A stretch of 56,635 bases of DNA, taken from contig NZ_MAUJ01000018.1 of the NCBI RefSeq assembly GCF_001696455.1, positions 1 to 56,635 on the forward strand. The letters run 5' to 3'. Every line of letters begins with the position of its first letter. The stretch's first letter is position 1. Under the pieces are notes generated by a model. The model was not told the origin of the DNA and ran no database searches. It was given only the letters and a program-made list of their open reading frames with translations. This document shows positions 1 to 10,578 of the stretch, one piece after another. Origin of the DNA: Pseudoalteromonas luteoviolacea (GTDB lineage: Bacteria; Pseudomonadota; Gammaproteobacteria; Enterobacterales; Alteromonadaceae). The translations under genes and the position numbers were made by a program.

Positions 1-3000
1 TTAATGACTTCACTTTGAAGTACACTTTCCCTTCAAGTTTGTTGCGTGCTTCTAGCGTCTCAAACACCTGCCCAAATTTGTAGTGCTGCACCGTACCACG
101 GGCTTCGATATAGGTACCGTCTGACTTGCGTCGGTAATCATCAAATTGATAAGCCACCCGCCCATATGCATCAAAACTGGTTTGTCTAATCACACATTGG
201 CTCTTCAGTGGGTCCTGCATATCCGGATCACTGCTTGCGGCCAAACGCAGATCATATTGCGCAGTATTGAACACCACTTGCGTATTAGCATGACACGCCA
301 ACGCAGACTCAACAGATGTCAGGGTAGACACCTGTCGTCCTAGGCCATCATAGTAATAATACTCAGCCCAATCACGGCCTTGTTTGGCGACTTTCAGTTG
401 ATGGCGGTCGGTTGCTGTATTGCCGTACTCCCAACTGCTGATACCTTCGATATGTAATGCTGCGTCACTGCTTGGTGAGGTGGTCCACGACTTTATCTTA
501 CGACCAAACCCATCGTATCGTATATGTGTGCTCACCAAACGCGCATCGGTTTGCTTAACCAGCTCGCCAAAGCCATTGTAAGCATATGACCAAGTCCCTC
601 TATCAGCATCCTCCATTTTGACTTTTCTGCCTAGCGCATCGTATTGGGTGCTGATAAGTAATGTACTCGCCCCAGACTCCGCTGACGAATACACCTGAGT
701 TTGTAACCCAGTCGGGCCATATTTGTAGGTCAGCGTATTGTCGCGCGTATCTAATACGCGCACAGTTTGACCTAACCCATTGGTGTACGTTGTAGTTGTT
801 TGTGTTGTGATACCCGTGCCAGAGACTTGCGCAATATGCTCAAAGTCACCATAGGTGTGGGTCGTTGTTAATCCTGATGTGGTGTCTTCAGTACTTATTA
901 CCCTGTCAAATTCGTCGTACAGCGTATTGATATCCGACTGTATACCAGCCTCATGTGGCTTTTGTACGGTGACAACACGGCCATATTCATCATAGAAACT
1001 TTGACTGGCCACCCAAGTATCCAATACAGTGCGCTTTTCCTGCTTAATTACGCGGCCGACTCGGTCAATATACTGCCGCTCTAGCATTTCACCATTGACA
1101 ACAGTACGAGAGATAAAGGCGCAAGCCACGGTCTCAGTGCCATTACACGCGGCAAGGTAACTATACGATTGTGCACCAGAGGGGTGATAGGTCCCGAGCT
1201 TTTGACCAAACGCATCATAGGTGACGGTTGATTCAACATGATTTACATCTTTAATGCGCGTTGCTTGACCAAAGCGGTTTCGCTCAACCACCTCATCGCC
1301 TTTTAAGGTTTCATCACATGAACCCGCACTGCCATCGGCGGCAAGTGCACAGCTTTGTGCAAACTGAGTTGCATAAACAGCGTAACGCCCCGCCTCATCA
1401 AACGTGGTTTGTGCCATACGGGATTGCACCTCACCCGTTTCACAGTCTGTGGTGGCACTTTTCACCCGAATCGTATTGCCCCATGCATCATACATATGGG
1501 TTTTTGTCAGCTTTTCACCGCATCCTAAGTTTGAGCCGACAATTTCATCTTTTAACATGTAGGCATGTGCATGACCGCTGCCATAATAGGTAAATGCACT
1601 GCTGAGTGTTTTATCGCCAGCATCCGGGGTGGTGTGTGTCACCTCTGTGGACGCTAACCGCCCTAAGCGTTTTTCAATCACATCTGTGCTGTAGGTGTTT
1701 GTGGTGGTTAACGTTTTTAACGCCTCGCCTTGCTCTCCATTGACCGTAAACGCCTCGGCATCAAAATAGTCGTAATTCGCCACTTGCGTGCTGGTCACGT
1801 TACCATAGGTATCTTGCGCAGTGGTGGTTTGAGCGCAGGTAAATCCTGTAACGCCGAGCGCTGAACTCACCCGCGCCTGACACTCTCTGACCTTGTCACT
1901 GTATACTTGCTTATAGTTTGCCGTGCCATCGATGACTTGATAACTATTGACCGCCTTACTGATGAGCGTCTTGTCGATATTCGCATTACTCATCCACTTT
2001 TCTGTGGCGTAAGGCATACCAGTCAACGGGAAAGCCTGATGGTAGCGAGTATGGGTTGTAAAAGTCGTACCTTGTTTTGAATATGCCGTAGAGACTTTTT
2101 GGAAACCCAACATACCGCGCCCACCAAATTGGGCTTTGGCACCTTGGTATTGATATTCAACACTGCTGGTTGTACTGATATTATTGGTTGCGGGGCTGTC
2201 TGAGGTCACCTTACTCACCAGTACCATTGCGCCAACCAAAGGCTGCACACGTAACTTTTGCGCGTCAAAACGCGTCTTGTCGGTGGCAAGGTCTTCTTCT
2301 GCGTCGACATAAATATCTGCAAAATATGCCGTGTCTAGCGGCTCGTCAATCGTGAGTCGGTATTGAATTTCAGTTTTATTTTGAGTTTGACCATGGCCGC
2401 CTTGGTAAATGGCTTTGAGCATGCCATCCGTTGCGCGTGTATTTGCATTTGTGAACACGGTCACTTCATGTTTAGACTTGTGCACTAGGTCCAAACGCAT
2501 GTCCCCTTGCACGTCGGTAAAGTAGGCATAGTCGCCTTGCTCGACGTCAAAGTCTTGTATGGTCAACTCACTCGAATCGTCTTTGAGTAACGTAAAGCGC
2601 TCTGGTGACCATTCATATTTTTGCCACGCCGAGCCTGTTTTATTTTTAAAGTAAAAATCAATAAACCCGTCTCGGTCGGTATCTGAGATAAGCGGCGGTA
2701 AGGCATTCGATACGTCACCTTTATTGCTGTCTTTATCACCCGCTTCTAATGAGAACACTGATTCAAATGAGGGGTGATTTCCGCGGTTACTGCGGTTAAT
2801 CAATACGCGCCAATAATAGGTGTCCGTGGTGTCATGTTTGCTCATATACGCAATATCGACCAATCCATCATTATTGACATCCACTGGGGTTAAAAACTGC
2901 AAGCTATCACCACCAATAGCCATGCCTCTATCAGCCACCGTTGCACTGACAAAGCGATTCAGATTACTTTCTGAGTCGCCTGCAAGACCTCGGTTATAGT

Positions 3001-6000
3001 GCACCGTAATCGTATTGGCATTGGCTTCTTCACAGCTGTCTGTGACAGGGCAAGTCAACGACATAATGTCAGCCAAACCATCAAAGTTCATATCAAGCAG
3101 CTGCCAATCTGTGCCTTTTTGGGTAAAACGTCCCCATTTACTGCTCTGGCTGGTCTGTAGGTTGGTCCCCGAAGGGTAGTGCCCTAAGCGTTTGTTCCAA
3201 ACGCTCACTTGCAAATCTTTCCCCTCTTTGTCATTTTTGAAGACTAAGTCTAAGTAACCATCACCATTTAAATCCGCCGCTTTAATTTCAAACATCGGCG
3301 TATTTTTATTCAGTAGCGGAAGATTAGAAGGTGCACTGAACGCATTGGTGCTACTGAGTGTAAATTGCTGCCAATAGGCGGCATTGGTCGACGCCATTTT
3401 CTCTGATACAAAGTTAATCCAAATGCTTTGCTTGCCTTCGCCTTTAATGTCCATGGCCAGCATAGAAACATGGTCATCTTGGCCTAGGTGTTCATCAGAG
3501 TGGTATTTATCCGCACCTACCGACACCCCACGTCTTATCTGTTGACACGTAAGTTCAGCACCGACATCACTATATGCACACAAGCGGTAGTTTCTGCCAT
3601 CGAGCTTTTCTAGGGTGATCTGCTCCGCGCTCCCATCACCTTGTGTATCGGCAAAGACCATACCGGCAATCGGTTTATCAGCTAACCCATTGCGATGATA
3701 AGCGGTATTGACCATAAATCTTGTGTCAATCGCGTTGTATTCAAACTTCACAGGCTGCTTACAGACCTCAGAATTCGAATGACTACTCGTAATACAGTGC
3801 TTGACTTGCGTTAGGAGGCGAGCGCCGTTGCCCGCATCTTCAAAGGTAAAGTCGTAGCGTCCTACGTCTATTTGCTCATGGTTTGTGATAGAGATCCCAT
3901 TAATCAGGCCATCATCGCGCAGTCTTGTGCCTTCATTCACTGCGATGCTCCTGACAAATGGGGCGGTGTCTAATGCTATGGTCACGGTATTACCGCTGTA
4001 CTCAATCTTCTCAAGCAGTGGCAGTGAATCAGCACCCGTGTCATCCGCCCCAAAGATGCGTTTATAGGTATATGTGATCTCGTTATCTGGATTTCGCATA
4101 TTGTCACTGACAGCACGCAGCAGCCAAGTAAGGGTTTGATTGCCATCACCCCCATAGGCGTCAATGGTTACCCGCGTATTATCCGTATCACCAAATGTTT
4201 TTATCGAGCCATCTTTACCATGCACCTCAAAGAATTCAGCGGTCGCACCAGCACGGCGCAATACGCGAATATGACTGTCGATTTCGGTTTTATATACCGC
4301 CAAATGAGTCGGATAGGCTTGATCAAGCTCTGTAATTTCAATCAGTCGCTGACCGTTTAGGCAGTAGCGGTCGCCGTCATCGTAATTGATGGCTTTAAAC
4401 CCACCGTCTTGCGCGGTCGTTTGACGACAACGCGCAATACTCTCTGCTGCATTGAGACTCCAACCCAGTGCCAAGGCACTTTGTGGGCTTTGTGAGTTAT
4501 AGGTCAAGCTCACCTCAGGCGTCACACCCGCAATGCCCGAAGGTAACGTAATTGGAATGGTATAGCTTGCACTCCCTCCTTCGGTCACCCTAAAGCTGCC
4601 CAGTGTGGCCGCCAATGACGCGTTGGTGTCAGCTAAATCAGCAGAAATAGCGCTATGTTCAGCCACGTTCACGACTAAATCACCAATGCCAATTGCGCCA
4701 TCGGCCTGACTATCGGCAAAGTCTATGGTTAACTCTTGAGAGTAATTGGCACTACATACATTGGTAATGTGCGGCGCAGACGCTGGTGCGTTCAAACACG
4801 CCCTTGCTCGATAGCGATAACTACCGGTTTCATGGTGAACACGGTAATAGGCTAGGAATTCGCCAACCTGTTCTGCGCTCACACGTGCAATTTCACGAAA
4901 CGCACCTGTTGACGAAACGCGTTCATATAAGCGATAGCCATCGACCTGCTCTGACGATGAGAATGTAAAAGCCGCTTTGCCCGGTGTCTGTTTATAGGTC
5001 AGCGTCGGCGCTGGCAGTCCATCGGAGCCGTCATAAGGCAGTTTGCCAACTTCAAGCTCTACCCAGTCGCTGATCCCATCTCCGTCACTGTCTGTATCAT
5101 ATAAACATGTACTGGTGCCGGTGCAGATGCCATAAAAATAATGGAGCGCGTTAAAGGCAGCATCCGTGTAGCGCGCGCCACTGTGGCGTAAAATTTCAAT
5201 GGCTACATTGGCATGTGTTTCGCCACTTTCTAGCGCGCTGACCCACTGCGCCTGCGTTTTACCGGCCAATGAATTGGTCAATGTTGTCCCACTCGCATAT
5301 TCAAACAGCTGCGCCACAAACTGCGCATAACTGTGCGGTGTTGTTGGCAATGCCCCATTGGCATTGATCATGGCATTGACCATTTCATTAAAGATATGGC
5401 CATGAGCAAGTAGGTAAGTTAAAAAGCTGACCTCTGCTTTTGACGGGTTTTTCTGCAATAGCATGAACACCGCCCGGGTCACTTCAAATGACCATGCACT
5501 GTCTTCGCTTGGTTGCCACTGATGGGCTAACCAGTTTTCGTATTCGTGCTTATAGGTTTGGGTAATATGGCTGTGTAGATCCTGCCACTTAAAGGCATTG
5601 GCCCCCATCATACGCTTGGTGATGTCATGTACTTGCTCGTCGCCAGTCACCACACGCACGATCGTTGGGTTTATGAGCGGGTCTTCTGATTTTTGCTCAT
5701 CACACTGCTCTGGTGATGCAGGCACCCCATTGGCATCAACACATTGCGGCGCAAATATTTGCGGCTGCGCCACAATGCCACCGCTGTTTGGGAAGTTATA
5801 GTGCCACTGCACCGCACCTGATTCTGGGTTAACGGAGTAAAGTACGCCGTTTAATGTGCCTACATAGAGGTTACTTTGCTCATCGAGCTGTGCTTGTGCA
5901 TTGGCAACCCCAGACGTTTTAAAGAACCACTTTAACAACATCAGGTTTTGATTAAATAGATGGTCTACTTTATAGAAGTGGGCATTTTCAGCACCAAAGT

Positions 6001-8956
6001 AAATAGCATCCTTCCCATTCAAACTTTCTACCAGCGGTTTTGATTTCACTTCACCTAGGTGATTGCTCACCTGAAAGTGGTCTTTTTCAATCAGCCCGCT
6101 GCTGTTTTTAGACATATCGACAAAATAAGCTTTGAGTCCTTGATTATCACCGATATACAAATACCCGTTATTGCTGTATGAAAACGGCCTATCCAATAAA
6201 GCTTGCCTATCTGAGGTGCTCCCATCCACTTGGATCACACTCAATAGTGGAGCTGATTGATGCATCACACCATTGCTCGCAGTGACTGACACGCCACCTG
6301 AACTCAATGCCTCACAAATGGCTTTACTGACCTTGCCCTCTATTTTATTTCTTGAAACCGTCAACGCGCTGTTGTTAAGGAACTGTGTTTTTCCTGTCTT
6401 ACGGATCCGTACTTCTACTTCAGATTGGGTCGCATGAAAGCCCATGCCGTTTATGGTTAATATACTCTCGTTTGGACACGACCCATTCGACGCCTTAGAA
6501 AATGAGGCTGAACTTATCACCGGTGGGATATGCTCAATCGTTAGCTGGTGTCCACCTAGGCATAAATCCTGACTATTACACGACACCACTTCATAGGTTC
6601 TAACTCCCCGTTCGCGGGCTCTTAAGGTAAGCGCATGGGTCTGCGTTTGGCCTTCTTCTTCCACCGTTGCCGTTGCTTTCGCATTGGCTAGCCCCGGCCA
6701 AGACAGTACTTTATAGTAGTGCGTTGCGCCATCGTTTTGATTGCGCCACTGCAAGGTGAAGTCGCCGCCTTCTTGTACTTCGTAATTCACAAACGCAGTC
6801 ACCTGAGGCGCAGGCGCTTCGTAATAGATTACTGCGCGTCGATAATCACTCCATTGACTTTCTCTGTAGTTTTCCGTGCCAGGTGTCCCACTGTAACCAC
6901 GCGCACGCACCCGCAGCGTCTTGCCATGATGCTCAAGTTTGGCATTGAGGCTTTGGGTGTATGTTAAAAGCCCAGTAACATCCACATCAGCTAACGGCAC
7001 GGTTTCATAGTGAGTAAACGTGGCATCGCCTATGTGTGCTTCAAATTGCACATGCTCCGTGTTCGTAAAAGCACTGAATCTGGCGTTATACTGACCTTGA
7101 TTATTAACGGGCTCCAATGTAAAGACAGGGACTTCGGGCCGCTTAATATAATTAACTTTTAGCCCTCTGTAAGTCCTCTCGACTCGATTGCCATGATTGT
7201 CTTTAGCCACAAAAGTTAAAGCGATATTATCTGCATACTCTTCAGGGCTTGGTCGCCATTCAACGTTGACGGTTGCGTTGCCAGTCCCCGGTAAAACAAG
7301 GTTTACTGGCAGTGCTGGATAAATCGTATAATCACTTTGAGGAATGGTTTTATTACCCACTTTGAGCTCAAGTGATTGTAAAAAGCTAAGTCGGTCTAGC
7401 AACGATGACGACACGTTCAATGAAAACTTGAACTTTTCGCCTTCATTAATCACCGCGTTGGCGGCAGACAGTGGCGAAATATAGATATTAAGTGCGTTTT
7501 GGTAATATACATTGTACGATTGGCCATATTCCATCCCACTTATACTTTTTGCATATACGGAGTAAGTAACACTGCCAGTTTGGTTATGGGTATGGAAGCC
7601 GAAGCAAGTTGACTTGGTAACATCACAGCTCCCAATGCGTTTATCAAAGTCGCAGCCCGACCTTGGGTCAAATTGGTCAGCCTCACTACTTAAAAACTTG
7701 CAAAAGTAATACTCACTCAACTGACCTAATGCGACATCAGCGTACAAATTAACAGGCATTCCGATTGCAGGGTGAGTTGGTGTCACAGTAAAGCTACTAA
7801 AGCTGGGAGCTTGCTCAACACCAATACTTAAATTCGCCGTGACGACCACGTTGTTGTCTGACACCGTTAAGGTTATGTCTGTGGACTCAGTAATGGTCAC
7901 CGATACAGTACATTGGATCCGGCTTGCGCCAGTACAGTTTGAGTTATAACTTTTCAGGCTGTTAACTGAATTATTGACTTTTAATTCAACATCCTTAAGT
8001 TGTAAGCTGCTAAGCTTGTCGTCATCTTTAATATCGATAGTTAACGTAACGGTTTCGTTTTCAGCGACGCTGTTTTTATTTGCACGAAAGGTTTGAATCA
8101 CCGGTGCTGTATTTTGCGCCAAATATTTAGTGTACACCGCGTTAGTTGATGCTTTATTGCCGAGTGCATCTTCAACAAATGCTTGCCAATGCACCTCGCA
8201 GCCCCATATTTTACAGTCATCTTCGACAGTGTCGGTAATCCCGCAAGTAAAACTTTCACTGTCGTAAATCTGACATTGTTTATCGGTACTGGTTGTTGTC
8301 CTTGTGCCATCTTTCGTGATGGTATAGGTACGCTTCACATCAAACCTGCTGATGTCTTTACCGGCATCGGTTGCTTTAAAGGATAATTTGACTGGGGTGT
8401 TAGGGTTGTTATCGCCCTCTCTTGGTACGACACTGTCTACACTTACGTTAGGGAGCGTTTTGGCAACAACGTTAACCCTTCTTTTTGCTGTGTAGTCATA
8501 CGTAACGATACCCGTTAATATTTCATCAGTAGAAATCTCATCTTCCCAATCCCAACGTTCTTTTCGCGCGAGATTAAGAAAATAATTACCGACTCTCAAA
8601 TCGTGCACGGTAACACATATATCTAAGTAAGCCGGGGCAGCTATTCTATCGAGACTTACTAAGCTGTGACGAGGAGTAGAAATTGTTTGACCGCCAGTAT
8701 TGGTAATATAGAATCGCTCTGATAAGACTTTGGGTGAAACGACATCGAGTAGAGCCCATCTATATACCCACTTAATAGGAGTGGGATCTCCTGTTCTTGC
8801 CCGATAATCTTCCAAGTCAACCAAATAACTATAGCTATCCCCTTGTTGAATGGTTGCGCCATCGGGCATATTCACACAATTGCTGGCAGATACAATAGGC
8901 GCTATGAACAACAGGCTTGAGGCTATCACCCCAACAATGGTTTGAAATACGCTCAT
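1..8956 (-). CDS. Giant secreted SpvB / FG-GAP / RHS (YD-repeat) protein, 3' end outside window
   Basis: One frame stays open from an ATG at 8956 to the left edge (2985 codons, no stop). The start overlaps the stop of the upstream gene as ATGA, so the two are translationally coupled. Seen, in order: a signal peptide (about residues 1-25); Cys-containing Ig/fibronectin-like segments; a PQQ/propeller-like stretch (about 950-1055, e.g. NLYVGTLNGVLYSVNPESG); a Ca-binding-type stretch DTDSDGDGISDW (about 1290); an SpvB-type start (about 1455, SYTIPITLPSGIAGVTPEVS); FG-GAP/VCBS calcium loops (DLNGDGYLD, DMNFDGLAD, DVNNDGLVD, DTDRDGFID, about 1895-2095); then RHS/YD repeats (about 2500-2970, e.g. 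SFDAYGRVAYQFDDY). SpvB plus RHS is the TcB/TcC-like shell of Tc and polymorphic toxins. The C-terminal tip that would reveal a toxin domain lies beyond the window, so a toxin role is inference only. Confidence 0.85.
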   Translation of the reverse strand, partial: MSVFQTIVGVIASSLLFIAPIVSASNCVNMPDGATIQQGDSYSYLVDLEDYRARTGDPTPIKWVYRWALLDVVSPKVLSERFYITNTGGQTISTPRHSLVSLDRIAAPAYLDICVTVHDLRVGNYFLNLARKERWDWEDEISTDEILTGIVTYDYTAKRRVNVVAKTLPNVSVDSVVPREGDNNPNTPVKLSFKATDAGKDISRFDVKRTYTITKDGTRTTTSTDKQCQIYDSESFTCGITDTVEDDCKIWGCEVHWQAFVEDALGNKASTNAVYTKYLAQNTAPVIQTFRANKNSVAENETVTLTIDIKDDDKLSSLQLKDVELKVNNSVNSLKSYNSNCTGASRIQCTVSVTITESTDITLTVSDNNVVVTANLSIGVEQAPSFSSFTVTPTHPAIGMPVNLYADVALGQLSEYYFCKFLSSEADQFDPRSGCDFDKRIGSCDVTKSTCFGFHTHNQTGSVTYSVYAKSISGMEYGQSYNVYYQNALNIYISPLSAANAVINEGEKFKFSLNVSSSLLDRLSFLQSLELKVGNKTIPQSDYTIYPALPVNLVLPGTGNATVNVEWRPSPEEYADNIALTFVAKDNHGNRVERTYRGLKVNYIKRPEVPVFTLEPVNNQGQYNARFSAFTNTEHVQFEAHIGDATFTHYETVPLADVDVTGLLTYTQSLNAKLEHHGKTLRVRARGYSGTPGTENYRESQWSDYRRAVIYYEAPAPQVTAFVNYEVQEGGDFTLQWRNQNDGATHYYKVLSWPGLANAKATATVEEEGQTQTHALTLRARERGVRTYEVVSCNSQDLCLGGHQLTIEHIPPVISSASFSKASNGSCPNESILTINGMGFHATQSEVEVRIRKTGKTQFLNNSALTVSRNKIEGKVSKAICEALSSGGVSVTASNGVMHQSAPLLSVIQVDGSTSDRQALLDRPFSYSNNGYLYIGDNQGLKAYFVDMSKNSSGLIEKDHFQVSNHLGEVKSKPLVESLNGKDAIYFGAENAHFYKVDHLFNQNLMLLKWFFKTSGVANAQAQLDEQSNLYVGTLNGVLYSVNPESGAVQWHYNFPNSGGIVAQPQIFAPQCVDANGVPASPEQCDEQKSEDPLINPTIVRVVTGDEQVHDITKRMMGANAFKWQDLHSHITQTYKHEYENWLAHQWQPSEDSAWSFEVTRAVFMLLQKNPSKAEVSFLTYLLAHGHIFNEMVNAMINANGALPTTPHSYAQFVAQLFEYASGTTLTNSLAGKTQAQWVSALESGETHANVAIEILRHSGARYTDAAFNALHYFYGICTGTSTCLYDTDSDGDGISDWVELEVGKLPYDGSDGLPAPTLTYKQTPGKAAFTFSSSEQVDGYRLYERVSSTGAFREIARVSAEQVGEFLAYYRVHHETGSYRYRARACLNAPASAPHITNVCSANYSQELTIDFADSQADGAIGIGDLVVNVAEHSAISADLADTNASLAATLGSFRVTEGGSASYTIPITLPSGIAGVTPEVSLTYNSQSPQSALALGWSLNAAESIARCRQTTAQDGGFKAINYDDGDRYCLNGQRLIEITELDQAYPTHLAVYKTEIDSHIRVLRRAGATAEFFEVHGKDGSIKTFGDTDNTRVTIDAYGGDGNQTLTWLLRAVSDNMRNPDNEITYTYKRIFGADDTGADSLPLLEKIEYSGNTVTIALDTAPFVRSIAVNEGTRLRDDGLINGISITNHEQIDVGRYDFTFEDAGNGARLLTQVKHCITSSHSNSEVCKQPVKFEYNAIDTRFMVNTAYHRNGLADKPIAGMVFADTQGDGSAEQITLEKLDGRNYRLCAYSDVGAELTCQQIRRGVSVGADKYHSDEHLGQDDHVSMLAMDIKGEGKQSIWINFVSEKMASTNAAYWQQFTLSSTNAFSAPSNLPLLNKNTPMFEIKAADLNGDGYLDLVFKNDKEGKDLQVSVWNKRLGHYPSGTNLQTSQSSKWGRFTQKGTDWQLLDMNFDGLADIMSLTCPVTDSCEEANANTITVHYNRGLAGDSESNLNRFVSATVADRGMAIGGDSLQFLTPVDVNNDGLVDIAYMSKHDTTDTYYWRVLINRSNRGNHPSFESVFSLEAGDKDSNKGDVSNALPPLISDTDRDGFIDFYFKNKTGSAWQKYEWSPERFTLLKDDSSELTIQDFDVEQGDYAYFTDVQGDMRLDLVHKSKHEVTVFTNANTRATDGMLKAIYQGGHGQTQNKTEIQYRLTIDEPLDTAYFADIYVDAEEDLATDKTRFDAQKLRVQPLVGAMVLVSKVTSDSPATNNISTTSSVEYQYQGAKAQFGGRGMLGFQKVSTAYSKQGTTFTTHTRYHQAFPLTGMPYATEKWMSNANIDKTLISKAVNSYQVIDGTANYKQVYSDKVRECQARVSSALGVTGFTCAQTTTAQDTYGNVTSTQVANYDYFDAEAFTVNGEQGEALKTLTTTNTYSTDVIEKRLGRLASTEVTHTTPDAGDKTLSSAFTYYGSGHAHAYMLKDEIVGSNLGCGEKLTKTHMYDAWGNTIRVKSATTDCETGEVQSRMAQTTFDEAGRYAVYATQFAQSCALAADGSAGSCDETLKGDEVVERNRFGQATRIKDVNHVESTVTYDAFGQKLGTYHPSGAQSYSYLAACNGTETVACAFISRTVVNGEMLERQYIDRVGRVIKQEKRTVLDTWVASQSFYDEYGRVVTVQKPHEAGIQSDINTLYDEFDRVISTEDTTSGLTTTHTYGDFEHIAQVSGTGITTQTTTTYTNGLGQTVRVLDTRDNTLTYKYGPTGLQTQVYSSAESGASTLLISTQYDALGRKVKMEDADRGTWSYAYNGFGELVKQTDARLVSTHIRYDGFGRKIKSWTTSPSSDAALHIEGISSWEYGNTATDRHQLKVAKQGRDWAEYYYYDGLGRQVSTLTSVESALACHANTQVVFNTAQYDLRLAASSDPDMQDPLKSQCVIRQTSFDAYGRVAYQFDDYRRKSDGTYIEARGTVQHYKFGQVFETLEARNKLEGKVYFKVKSL

Positions 8957-10380
8957 AGCTCTGCGCTCCATGCTTGATTAAGGATTTGTGTATTCTGTGA
9001 CTGCGAAGTCTCGGCGTCGCCAAAACTAAAGAGCGACATTGCGCGCTCCAGTAATGAGTTACTACTTTGTGCGATGGGCAATTGTAAGCCGCGCAGTCGG
9101 TTGCCGTCTCGCACTGCAAATTGTAACCACCCAGCACTGTTCGTATTTGGCGCTCCAATGAATAATTTTGGGGTATCAATAATCTCGTTTTGTAATGATT
9201 GAGGAAATGCAAAACGACGTGGTTGTGCGCTCAAATCATCAAGCGAATGGAGCGCGATTTCCCCATTTGCATAAAACACATAAATGCCATTGATAGCTTG
9301 GCTTTCTATTGGCGTAATGCCGAGTTTTTGTAACCAACTGAGATGTGATTGAGGCAAGGATGTGGTATCGACGACAATAGGGCTTGCATAGAGCTGGGCT
9401 GGTTTAACTTGCGTACAGGTATGCTGGGAAGATCCAGCCAACGACACGCTACATACCTGACTTTTACCACCAAACATACTCACTGAGTAAAACAGCTGAT
9501 TAATATACCGAGCTGGTGGATTATTAATCACACCTGGGAGTGATTTTTCCCATATTAACTGCCATTTTGATTCTGTTTGGGCATTAGGTTCATAGCGATA
9601 ATGTACTAACTTTCTGTCATGGGTAGCAAAATAAATCGCATCGTCAAAAGCGAGTATTGTTTTATGATTAATATCCTGATTAATATCATATAGCGGTTGA
9701 ATATACTCAGTTTTCACTCCCTTGCTCACCACGCTATCTGGGGGAATACCGACAGTGACCTCGGTATACTGATTCTGGCCTTTAAAATCAGCAATACTCA
9801 GTGTGAACGTTGTTTCTTTATAAATTTCAACGCGGAGACTCCCACTCTCAGGGTTTAAGTTTCTATACTCACCGCCAAGATTACTGGTAATCATCACAGC
9901 GCTTGCACCTTGCACTACCCAATTCAACGTGACCGAATGAAACTTGTCAATTACGATGTTGTCGGCGTAAAACGCATTAATATCTGTTTCTTTTGATACT
10001 GTACGATTAGACTCTTTCCATTCAGAGCAGCCATGATTGTGGCACCCTCGAATGCGATAGGATGTCGCGCCTGTTGAGAGGGGTACGTGATAAAATGAAC
10101 TGGTCACATCCTGGCTTAAAGTTTGCCACTGGCCATTGACTAAGGCCTCTATTTGATAATACTGCACGTCTGTTTCAAAGTACCACGCTAATAAATGGTT
10201 GTCCCCTTGTGACTTGATCGAAAAATAATCTGGATGATTTGGCAGTAACTCCATTGGTGTATAAACAAACGAGCCCCCTGCATAAATGGGCACAAAGGCT
10301 TGCTCAAAAGTATTTGCTTTAACGTATTGAATATATAACGTGGAGAGTAAAAGTAGACGAATAAAGTACTGAAACTTCAT
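8953..10380 (-). CDS. Secreted fibronectin/propeller-like companion of the RHS giant
   Basis: 475 residues starting at MKFQYF (a TTG 18 bases upstream is possible, but the signal peptide MKFQYFIRLLLLSTLYIQYVKA and a GGTGA upstream favour the ATG). After the signal peptide come two beta-rich Ig/FN3-like segments (about 45-115 and 130-215), then a PQQ/propeller-like region with blades of the type ILAFDDAIYFATHDRKLVHY (about 230-440). The layout resembles the N-terminal part of the following giant protein, which also has FN-like and propeller segments. The stop overlaps the giant's ATG, so this is the first gene of a two-gene operon. Specific function unknown; a secreted partner or scaffold for the giant is inference. 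Confidence 0.7.
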   Translation of the reverse strand: MKFQYFIRLLLLSTLYIQYVKANTFEQAFVPIYAGGSFVYTPMELLPNHPDYFSIKSQGDNHLLAWYFETDVQYYQIEALVNGQWQTLSQDVTSSFYHVPLSTGATSYRIRGCHNHGCSEWKESNRTVSKETDINAFYADNIVIDKFHSVTLNWVVQGASAVMITSNLGGEYRNLNPESGSLRVEIYKETTFTLSIADFKGQNQYTEVTVGIPPDSVVSKGVKTEYIQPLYDINQDINHKTILAFDDAIYFATHDRKLVHYRYEPNAQTESKWQLIWEKSLPGVINNPPARYINQLFYSVSMFGGKSQVCSVSLAGSSQHTCTQVKPAQLYASPIVVDTTSLPQSHLSWLQKLGITPIESQAINGIYVFYANGEIALHSLDDLSAQPRRFAFPQSLQNEIIDTPKLFIGAPNTNSAGWLQFAVRDGNRLRGLQLPIAQSSNSLLERAMSLFSFGDAETSQSQNTQILNQAWSAEL

Positions 10381-10415
10381 TTTTAAATCACCAAACAAGA
10401 GAGTTAGATTTACTA

Positions 10416-10456
10416 AGGTGAATTAAATAAAAACAAACAAGCACTCAAATTCACCT
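10416..10456. promoter_or_regulatory. Inverted repeat AGGTGAATT / AATTCACCT upstream of the RHS operon
   Basis: Perfect 9-base arms at 10416-10424 and 10448-10456, 23 bases apart, lie 36-76 bases upstream of the operon start. A third GTGAAT half-site follows at 10461-10466. Spacing and position suit a regulator binding site or an untranslated-region hairpin; the regulator is unknown. Confidence 0.35.
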
Positions 10457-10578
10457 CCATGTGAATACTAAGCAGCATTGTAAAACAGCAAAACAACATT
10501 AACAATAAATATACTAAAAAAACACTAAATATAAATATTTTGATATTTTAATAATTAATGTGATTTAAACTTCGCGAG

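Noticed and set aside
1..8900. Many short plus- and minus-strand reading frames of 60-110 residues
   Set aside because: They lie inside the single long minus-strand frame of the RHS giant in other frames, have no SD and no protein-like composition.
8835..9212. 125-residue minus-strand frame across the companion-giant junction
   Set aside because: Overlaps both real genes in another frame; the coupled ATGA junction explains the region.
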